DNA of 8,694 bases, taken from positions 1 to 8,694 of the forward strand of contig JAIRLW010000333.1 of NCBI GenBank assembly GCA_031259095.1, in the 5' to 3' direction. A program made the translations under genes and the position numbers. The stretch's first letter is position 1, and each line of letters starts with the position of its first letter. Shown piece after piece: positions 1 to 4,622 of the stretch. The notes under the pieces were generated by a model. That model worked only from the letters and a program-made list of their open reading frames with translations. It was not told where the DNA came from and did not search any database. Origin of the DNA: Planctomycetaceae bacterium (GTDB lineage Bacteria; Planctomycetota; Planctomycetia; Pirellulales; Thermoguttaceae).

Positions 1-27
1 GCGTTGGGTTGGCGGGGGGAAATTAAC

Positions 28-46
28 CCTACCCCGTTGGGGTAGG
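28..46. repeat. GC-rich hairpin in the left spacer
   Basis: A perfect 8-bp stem, CCTACCCC (28-35) with GGGGTAGG (39-46), closes a 3-base loop. No run of T follows on either strand, so it is not a typical intrinsic terminator. It may be the 3' hairpin of a gene lying left of the window or a REP-like palindrome. The sequence shows the structure only; its role is unknown. Confidence 0.5.
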
Positions 47-68
47 CGATTCAGTAAAAAATCCTGAC

Positions 69-82
69 GCCCCTTTCGGGGC
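69..82 (-). terminator. Short hairpin, possible weak minus-strand terminator
   Basis: GCCCC (69-73) pairs with GGGGC (78-82) around a 4-base loop. Read on the minus strand the loop is GAAA, a stable GNRA tetraloop, and seven bases later comes a run of six T. That spacing is long for an intrinsic terminator, and no minus-strand gene is visible to its right before kdsC, so the call is tentative. The rest of 83-202 is A+T-rich leader sequence without a supportable gene. Confidence 0.25.
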
Positions 83-152
83 TAATATAAAAAATAAAAA
101 TTCCACTGATATATTACAAAAAAACAAATTATTCGATTTCAATCGACTAAAA

Positions 153-199
153 ATCGAAATAAAATTAATTTTTAGAAAAACCAGATTATCGAAATAAAA
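153..199 (+). promoter_or_regulatory. A+T-rich kdsC leader with a 12-bp direct repeat
   Basis: ATCGAAATAAAA occurs at 153-164 and again at 188-199, a period of 35 bases, ending just before the kdsC start. The first copy can also pair with an upstream segment: TTCGATTT (132-139) with AAATCGAA (151-158). No Shine-Dalgarno sequence precedes the ATG. The repeat could be an operator or chance in A+T-rich sequence, and I cannot separate these. Confidence 0.25.
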
Positions 200-202
200 A
201 AA

Positions 203-736
203 ATGACGGCTAAAAACTTGACTCAACAAGAATCTTTTGACATTAAGGCGAAACGGATCCGCATGATCTTATCGGATGTGGACGGCGTATTGACGGACGG
301 AACAATTGCAATCGATCATCAGGGGAATGAGTCCAAACGATTTAGTACGGCGGATGGTTATGGGATACGGTTATGGTTTCAGGCGGGATATTCATTTGGG
401 CTGATTACAGGACGACGCAGTGAATGTGTTTTACATCGGGCGAAAGATTTAGGGATTAATATGGTTCGACTTGGCACATTCGCCAAACGTGAGGCGGTTG
501 AAGAAATTGCCAACGAACAACATTTATCGCTAGAACAAATCGCCTATATTGGCGACGATTTACCTGATCTTCCTGCAATTGAAGCGGTTGGACTTGGCGT
601 TACGGTTCCCGACGCTCCAGAGGAATTGAAAAACGCTGCCGATTATATCACCAAACGTTGCGGCGGTTACGGTGCAGTCCGCGATCTCATCAATATACTT
701 CTTACACTTAACAATTCGGTTTTTGTTTTAAAATAG
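203..736 (+). CDS. kdsC: 3-deoxy-D-manno-octulosonate 8-phosphate phosphatase (KdsC)
   Basis: The enzyme hydrolyses KDO 8-phosphate to KDO and phosphate, the step before CMP-KDO formation in lipopolysaccharide inner-core synthesis; it acts in the cytoplasm. The 177-residue product has the usual length and all haloacid dehalogenase motifs of the family: DVDGVLTDG at 25-33 with nucleophile D25 and acid/base D27, ITGR at 68-71, Lys95, and GDDLPDL at 117-123 for Mg2+ binding. The C-terminal GGYGAVRDL (154-162) matches the KdsC tail that closes the active site of the neighbouring subunit. No cap domain is present, as expected. The ATG at 203 is the natural start although it lacks a Shine-Dalgarno sequence. 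No other KDO or Lpt gene is visible; a hairpin 21 bases after the stop suggests a monocistronic unit. A related capless HAD phosphatase is the only alternative. Confidence 0.93.
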   Translation: MTAKNLTQQESFDIKAKRIRMILSDVDGVLTDGTIAIDHQGNESKRFSTADGYGIRLWFQAGYSFGLITGRRSECVLHRAKDLGINMVRLGTFAKREAVEEIANEQHLSLEQIAYIGDDLPDLPAIEAVGLGVTVPDAPEELKNAADYITKRCGGYGAVRDLINILLTLNNSVFVLK

Positions 737-756
737 ATATTTGTTAAAATTACCCC

Positions 757-787
757 GCAGGCGACCTTTTAGCCAAAGGTCGCCTGC
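757..787 (+). terminator. Strong hairpin after kdsC
   Basis: A perfect 13-bp stem (757-769 with 775-787) closes a 5-base loop, TAGCC, beginning 21 bases after the kdsC stop. No proper T-run follows (CGTATTGATTTTC), so it may be a U-poor terminator, an RNA-stabilising 3' hairpin or a REP-like palindrome. Its position right behind kdsC favours a role at the transcript end. Confidence 0.5.
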
Positions 788-862
788 CGTATTGATTTTC
801 AAGCGCAAGTAGTATTAACCAAGAAACCCTTGAAACTCAGGACTGCTTTATCTTTTTTATCC

Positions 863-1546
863 ATGAACGAATCTGAAATCAATATTTTTGTCAATCCTTT
901 TTCAACCAAGTTTTGGACTCCGGGAACAATTCCGTATCTGTTTGATGAACAAGAAGAATTGAATATCAATACTTTAATCGGACAAAAGTTGGAACAGGGA
1001 TTGGTGATGCAAATTGTCGGTTCGCACGGTTCCGGTAAATCGACATTACTCCGAACAATCATGCGTTCTCTCGAACAACAGTATTTCACAATCCGGCTTG
1101 AAGTATTGAATGACTGCCAATGTAAACTATCACCGGATTTTCTACCGGTTCGGCACGACAAGAGCGTGGTTTACATGATTGACGGTTACGAACAACTTTC
1201 CGTATGGGAACGGTTTCGGCTTCGGTTTCAGGATTGGAGTTTGACTGGCGGACTGTTGCTGACAACACATAAACCGGTTTTAGGAATCCGTGTTTTGCAC
1301 AAAACAACTCCACGATTTGAATTATTCGTAAAACTTGTTCAGGAATTGACCAAAACTTATTCCGCAACCGATTCTGATTCGTTTTCATTCGGAATAACCG
1401 AATTACGTGAAATTTACCAACGCGCCGACAATAATTTTCGTACAGCGTTTTTTGAACTTTACGATATCATTCAGGAAAAAGAATCCCCAAACCGCGCGCG
1501 TGAAAAAAAACGGAGACGTGATAACGTCCCCGAAAGTATTATTTAG
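863..1546 (+). CDS. Planctomycete-type P-loop NTPase-like protein, function unknown
   Basis: This 227-residue protein has a clear Walker A motif, GSHGSGKST (53-61), and a Walker B-like strand, VVYMIDGYEQL (102-112), with D107 and E110. A LLLTTHKP segment (131-138) resembles a sensor strand. The N-terminal NPFSTKF...PGTIPY (11-25) is a lead-in I remember from short conserved planctomycete ATP-binding proteins of unknown function, so a nucleotide-binding role is inferred and the partner is unknown. The ATG at 863 was chosen over a TTG at 830 because it sits just before the conserved lead-in; neither has a Shine-Dalgarno sequence. The product has no signal peptide or membrane segment and ends in a basic tail, EKKRRRD. 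The DNA coding for that tail contains an A8 run and a hairpin that also form the terminator of the convergent gene. Confidence 0.7.
   Translation: MNESEINIFVNPFSTKFWTPGTIPYLFDEQEELNINTLIGQKLEQGLVMQIVGSHGSGKSTLLRTIMRSLEQQYFTIRLEVLNDCQCKLSPDFLPVRHDKSVVYMIDGYEQLSVWERFRLRFQDWSLTGGLLLTTHKPVLGIRVLHKTTPRFELFVKLVQELTKTYSATDSDSFSFGITELREIYQRADNNFRTAFFELYDIIQEKESPNRAREKKRRRDNVPESII
1503..1532 (-). terminator. Intrinsic terminator of the coiled-coil gene
   Basis: On the minus strand a 9-bp stem (1532-1524 with 1519-1511, one G-U pair, 4-base loop TATC) is followed at once by eight T (1510-1503). This is a textbook Rho-independent terminator, about 37 bases after the stop codon of the minus-strand gene. 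It lies wholly inside the 3' end of the convergent plus-strand gene. On the plus strand the G-U pair becomes an A-C mismatch and no T-run follows, so it should act in one direction only. Confidence 0.85.
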
Positions 1547-1568
1547 TTGTTTGTGTTTTAACGAATTT

Positions 1569-2201
1569 TTATTTGTTTTCCGTATCATCTTCAGCCGATT
1601 TTGTTTCTTCGGCTTTCTTTTTTGTTTCTTCATCCTGTTTGGCTTGCAATTCCTTAATTTGTTCAAGTGTTTGTTTTTCCTGTTCTTCTTGTTCTTTTTT
1701 TGCTTTTTCGGCGTCGGTTTTCGCTTTATCGGCTTCCCTTTTTGCTTTATCGGCAACGGCTTTCATCTCTTTTGCCGTCTGAATTTGTTTTGCGGCTTCG
1801 GCTTGAGAGGTCAGAGCTTCTTGTTTTGCTTTTTCGGCGTCGATTTTTGCTTTTTCAAGTTCGGCTTTGGCTTTTGCTAATTCATTTTTCTGAGTTTCAA
1901 TTTCTTGCTTTGCTTTTGCCAACGCCTTCAGATTGGCATTCACTTCCGCTAATTGGGCTTTCACTTCGGCGCCTTTTTGTGAAACGGCGGCGAATTGGGC
2001 ATCCGCTTCGCTTTTTTGGTCATTGGCTTCTTTTTTTGCCTGAATCGCAAGATACATCTGATACCGCGCTGATTTCATTGCTTTGGTTTCAATTCCAAGC
2101 AGACCCAACAAACCGCGTTGTTTGATATACTGAGCCTTCGCGATATCGGCAACAGAAAACGAAATAACAACCGCCATAAACAAAACAATCAATTTTTGCA
2201 T
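1569..2201 (-). CDS. Secreted Ala/Lys/Glu-rich coiled-coil protein
   Basis: I do not recognise a family. The 210-residue product begins with a signal peptide: MQK, a hydrophobic stretch to about residue 18, and a likely signal peptidase I site AKA|Q after residue 23. After a short RGLLGLLGIETKAM segment, nearly all the rest is charged Ala/Lys/Glu/Gln sequence resembling TolA-type helices or long coiled coils. Two stretches built on KAKxDAEKAK recur 42 residues apart, and their DNA shares a 19-base identical stretch (1698-1716 and 1824-1842), a sign of internal duplication. The ATG at 2201 is preferred over a GTG at 2207 because GGAG lies seven bases before the ATG but only two before the GTG. 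The protein probably works in the periplasm or envelope as a structural rod, which is inference. It has its own terminator and a noncoding region upstream, so it appears monocistronic. Confidence 0.72.
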   Translation of the reverse strand: MQKLIVLFMAVVISFSVADIAKAQYIKQRGLLGLLGIETKAMKSARYQMYLAIQAKKEANDQKSEADAQFAAVSQKGAEVKAQLAEVNANLKALAKAKQEIETQKNELAKAKAELEKAKIDAEKAKQEALTSQAEAAKQIQTAKEMKAVADKAKREADKAKTDAEKAKKEQEEQEKQTLEQIKELQAKQDEETKKKAEETKSAEDDTENK

Positions 2202-2208
2202 AACCACT

Positions 2209-2212
2209 CTCC
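2209..2212 (-). promoter_or_regulatory. Ribosome binding site that fixes the coiled-coil start
   Basis: GGAG on the minus strand lies seven bases before the ATG at 2201. For the alternative GTG at 2207 the spacing is only two bases, too short for initiation. This decides the start two codons inside the longest reading frame. Confidence 0.65.
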
Positions 2213-2293
2213 AAATTTGTGTTGAAATTAATTTAAGGATGATTTCGCAAGAGATCGAACCCCTTTTTCTATACCCTGTTCTATTTTCGTTTG

Positions 2294-2317
2294 AAACAGG
2301 TCAAAAGACCTGTTTTT
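2294..2317 (+). terminator. Hairpin with short T-run, orphan terminator-like
   Basis: AAACAGGTC (2294-2302) pairs with GACCTGTTT (2307-2315) around an AAAA loop, and the T-run extends to 2317. It has intrinsic-terminator shape on the plus strand, but no plus-strand gene lies nearby upstream. On the minus strand it would fall about 90 bases before the coiled-coil start codon, in its possible leader. CCTGTT at 2275-2280 can pair with AACAGG (2295-2300) instead, giving a second exclusive fold. Confidence 0.4.
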
Positions 2318-2536
2318 ATTATCAACAATATAGCAAAGATATAAAAGAAAGGCAATCCGATAGGCATAAAAAAGACAAATTAAAATAAATAATATAAAAC
2401 AAAATTATCAATTATTTAAAATTTACTGATTATTTCAGGATTGGGGATAGTTATCTGGTCAATATCAGGTAAGTGGGAACGGCAGGAAATCGAGGGCAAA
2501 ACGGCAGGCAACATCCATCGCTGGCCGCACACAGGG

Positions 2537-2557
2537 GTAAGTCGGCTATCGCCAACG
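2537..2557 (-). repeat. Dispersed 21-bp repeat, copy 1
   Basis: Read on the minus strand, this 21-mer matches plus-strand 4601-4621 at 19 of 21 positions; the shared core is CCGACTTAC preceded by CGTTG and CGATA. The two copies lie in opposite orientation in different spacers. This copy abuts the 2557-2579 palindrome. It is probably part of a dispersed intergenic repeat family. Confidence 0.5.
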
Positions 2558-2579
2558 CAACGTTTCGGCGAAACGTTGC
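2557..2579. repeat. 10-bp palindromic hairpin
   Basis: GCAACGTTTC (2557-2566) pairs perfectly with GAAACGTTGC (2570-2579) around a 3-base loop. No T-run follows on either strand. It begins about 95 bases beyond the radical SAM stop, so it could mark the transcript end, or it may belong to the repeat element around it. Confidence 0.5.
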
Positions 2580-2674
2580 CTACCTTACTTGGCTTCACCG
2601 CTACTGAATAATTACAAAATTTTTCCTAACTCAATTTCCGTTTGCGGCACAAATCCCAAACCACCAATCTCTCC

Positions 2675-4390
2675 CTATACATAGCGTACATATTCCCAAG
2701 GGAGTTCTGAGTTATCGGGGATTGTTTCGTGAACGATTTGATTGACGTTAATTTTTTCTTCGGCAATTGCTTGTTCCCAGCAGTCGCCGCGAAAATAATC
2801 TGTCCACGCATCCAGCCGCGCCCCCAATCGCCACGCCTTTTCAATCACCCGGCACAAACGGCGATCACTTCGGCAAATTAACGCTTCCAACAAACTTGTT
2901 TCCAACGTGTGATATTTAAGCGAAATTCCGGTACGCCGAACACGATTAACTAATTGTGTGTGAGCGTTAAGAAAATAACCTTGCGATTGCATCCCCAAAC
3001 GTTCCCAAGAGGTGTGAGGTTTGGGAACAAAATTCGATACATTGGTTGTGATAATCGGAGTTTTGCCGCGAATCCGTTTGCCAATCCGCCCAATTTCCAG
3101 CGATAAATCAATAATTCCGTCAATATCCATGTTGGTCTCTTCCGGTAAACCACAAAGAAAATACATCTTAACCCGATTAAAACCATTGGAAAATGCGGAT
3201 TCGCAACCGGCAAGCAAATTCTCGTTGGTAATTGGTTTACCGATTCGCCGCCGCATTTCATCGTGAGCCGCTTCAGGAGCCAATGTTAAACCGGAGGTAC
3301 GTTCTGTGGTCAACTGCTGCATCACACTGCTGAGTTGATGATTAACCCGTAAACTCGGTACGGAAATGGAAACATTTAACGGTGTTAATACATTGCGGAG
3401 CCGTTCCATAAGTTCTTCAAACTTCGGATAATCGCTTGTTGAAAGTGAAAGCAGGGACACTTCATTAGAACCGGTTGCCAAACAGGATTCTAAAGCAATT
3501 CGGGCAATTGATTCCGGACTCCGAATCCGAATCGGATGTTTTTGCACCGTGCTGACACAAAACTTACACCGTCCCGGACAACCTCGCATAATTTCAATCG
3601 CAACACGGTCTTGAACACATTCGACCAACGGCACAATACGGAGAATCGGCGGTTCAAATGATTCAATATCTTTAACAATGACCGGTCGAACTACTTCAGG
3701 AACTCCCGATTCGGTTGGAACGGGTTTTAACGCCCGACCGTTAGAATCATAACGTACAGAATAAAACTGCGGAACAACCGCAAACGGAAATTGCCGAGCG
3801 GTTTCGAGCAATGCGGAACGGCGGTCTGAAAACGTTTGTTTCATTTCAAGCCAAAAATCACAAACCGCCGGAAGTGCCTCTTCGCCATCGCCAATAATGA
3901 AAAGATCAATGAAATCGCTCATGGGTTCGGGGTTGACCGCCGACGGACCTCCGGCAATTACTAAAGGATCGCTCATGGTTCGTTCTGCGCCATGAAGCGG
4001 TACACCGCCAAGATCAAGCATCGTCAAGATATTGGTGAACGACATTTCATATTGTAATGTGAACCCAAGAACATCAAACTCGGCAAGCGGTGAAAAAGTT
4101 TCCAGCGAATAAAGAGGTAAACCATTTTTTCGCAGCAATTGCTCCATATCGGGATACGGCGTAAAAACACGTTCACAAGCCCAATCGTTGCGGCGGTTTA
4201 TCAGGGAATAAAGCAGTTGCAGACCATAATTGCTCATCCCAATCGTATAAACATCGGGAAAAGCAAAACAAAATCGTCCGCGCACGGAATCTTTCGGTTT
4301 CACAATACTTCCAAGTTCACCGCCGATATATTGCCCCGGCAATGTAACTTCGGAAAGTAATAGATGTTCAATTTTTCGGCGAAAAGTCAA
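2675..4390 (-). CDS. B12-binding-type radical SAM protein (TIGR03960-like)
   Basis: The protein (571 residues from the proposed start) matches the TIGR03960 family: an N-terminal cobalamin-binding-like domain, then a radical SAM barrel. Visible marks are GQYIGGEL (18-25), FPDVYTIGMSNYG (44-56), GDGEEA (167-172), the cluster motif CPGRCKFC with C271, C275 and C278 for the SAM-binding [4Fe-4S] cluster, LAPEAAHDEMRRRIGK (370-385), KMYFLCGLPEET (408-419) and FVPKPHTSWERLGM (454-467). The substrate is unknown for the family. The TTG at 4390 was chosen because AGAGG lies seven bases upstream; an in-frame TTG at 4423 adds 11 residues but has no such site. The DUF2344 partner that often accompanies this family is not fused and not downstream. 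One of the paired 9-bp-periodic dyad elements lies just upstream. Confidence 0.85.
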   Translation of the reverse strand: MTFRRKIEHLLLSEVTLPGQYIGGELGSIVKPKDSVRGRFCFAFPDVYTIGMSNYGLQLLYSLINRRNDWACERVFTPYPDMEQLLRKNGLPLYSLETFSPLAEFDVLGFTLQYEMSFTNILTMLDLGGVPLHGAERTMSDPLVIAGGPSAVNPEPMSDFIDLFIIGDGEEALPAVCDFWLEMKQTFSDRRSALLETARQFPFAVVPQFYSVRYDSNGRALKPVPTESGVPEVVRPVIVKDIESFEPPILRIVPLVECVQDRVAIEIMRGCPGRCKFCVSTVQKHPIRIRSPESIARIALESCLATGSNEVSLLSLSTSDYPKFEELMERLRNVLTPLNVSISVPSLRVNHQLSSVMQQLTTERTSGLTLAPEAAHDEMRRRIGKPITNENLLAGCESAFSNGFNRVKMYFLCGLPEETNMDIDGIIDLSLEIGRIGKRIRGKTPIITTNVSNFVPKPHTSWERLGMQSQGYFLNAHTQLVNRVRRTGISLKYHTLETSLLEALICRSDRRLCRVIEKAWRLGARLDAWTDYFRGDCWEQAIAEEKINVNQIVHETIPDNSELPWEYVRYV

Positions 4391-4397
4391 AAGTGAA

Positions 4398-4402
4398 CCT
4401 CT
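4398..4402 (-). promoter_or_regulatory. Ribosome binding site for the radical SAM gene
   Basis: AGAGG on the minus strand lies seven bases before the TTG at 4390. It favours this start over the TTG at 4423, in front of which I see no purine-rich site. The resulting N-terminus, MTFRRKIEHLL, resembles planctomycete relatives as I remember them. Confidence 0.5.
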
Positions 4403-4445
4403 AAAAATTCTTTTTTTAACCAAAACGTTTTATGAAAAATCATTT

Positions 4446-4517
4446 GTCCTATTAGTCCCAATCGTCTCTAAAGTCCTTTTAAAAAGGGACTTTAGGGACT
4501 AAAGGGACATTAGGGAC
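4446..4517. repeat. Dyad array of eight 9-bp-spaced GTCCY/GGGAC blocks, copy 1
   Basis: Four blocks of GTCCY type (GTCCT, GTCCC, GTCTC, GTCCT) start at 4446, 4455, 4464 and 4473; four GGGAC blocks start at 4486, 4495, 4504 and 4513. The period is exactly 9 and the two halves are symmetrical about 4481.5. The 4-base spacers are A+T-rich; the outermost spacers (ATTA opposite ATTA) do not pair, while the innermost do. The array lies 56 bases before the proposed radical SAM start and about 105 bases after the oxidoreductase stop. It could be a protein-binding array, an mRNA leader hairpin or a small dispersed element. Confidence 0.75.
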
Positions 4518-4549
4518 AAATAAAACTCAACCTTAATACCGGCTTCAAC

Positions 4550-4608
4550 CTTCCTGTTGTCGTGCCTCGCTACTTCCCGTTATCATGCCTCAATACTTCC
4601 CGTTGTCG
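4550..4608. repeat. Degenerate 23-bp tandem repeat
   Basis: Two full units (4550-4572 and 4573-4595) agree at 18 of 23 positions, and a third partial unit (4596-4608) continues in register. The core is CTTCC-GTT-TC-TGCCTC. It ends 14 bases before the 3' end of the oxidoreductase gene and runs into the dispersed 21-mer. No function is evident. Confidence 0.55.
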
Positions 4609-4621
4609 ATAACCGACTTAC
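4601..4621 (+). repeat. Dispersed 21-bp repeat, copy 2
   Basis: This matches the minus strand of 2537-2557 at 19 of 21 positions. It stops one base short of the oxidoreductase gene's 3' end and overlaps the last unit of the 23-bp tandem repeat. Probably a fragment of the same intergenic repeat family. Confidence 0.5.
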
Positions 4622-4622
4622 G

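Larger units (their letters stand above)
2213..2674. other. Noncoding region with hairpins and a repeat fragment
   Basis: Roughly 460 bases lie between the start of the coiled-coil gene and the end of the radical SAM gene with no supportable gene. The left part is A+T-rich and holds the 2294-2317 hairpin. Bases about 2440-2600 are noticeably richer in G+C and carry AACGGCAGG twice, a 10-bp palindrome (2557-2579) and the 21-bp dispersed repeat (2537-2557). That block looks like an inserted or dispersed intergenic element. A 60-codon minus-strand frame crosses it but has no recognisable motif and is not called. Confidence 0.6.

Noticed and set aside
29..229. Minus-strand frame in the left spacer
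   Set aside because: It is Phe-rich translation of A+T-rich DNA, overlaps the kdsC start and shows no motif.
830..862. TTG start adding 11 residues to the P-loop protein
   Set aside because: No ribosome site, and the added residues precede the conserved lead-in; the ATG at 863 is simpler.
1407..1880. Phe-rich plus-strand frame opposite the coiled-coil gene
   Set aside because: Phe and Leu runs arise from reading the complement of Lys and Glu codons; the minus-strand frame has a signal peptide, ribosome site and terminator.
2245..2270. tRNA-like TTCGATC motif on the minus strand
   Set aside because: The bases on either side do not form a T-arm stem and no acceptor, D or anticodon arms are present.
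2416..2598. 60-codon minus-strand frame across the GC-richer spacer block
   Set aside because: It covers a palindrome and a dispersed repeat, has no recognisable motif, and is better explained as noncoding repeat sequence.
4391..4423. Upstream TTG start for the radical SAM protein
   Set aside because: No purine-rich site precedes it, whereas AGAGG is well placed before the TTG at 4390. The longer form cannot be fully excluded.
4446..4517. CRISPR array
   Set aside because: The units are 9 bp with 4-base spacers and reverse orientation midway; no cas gene is nearby.
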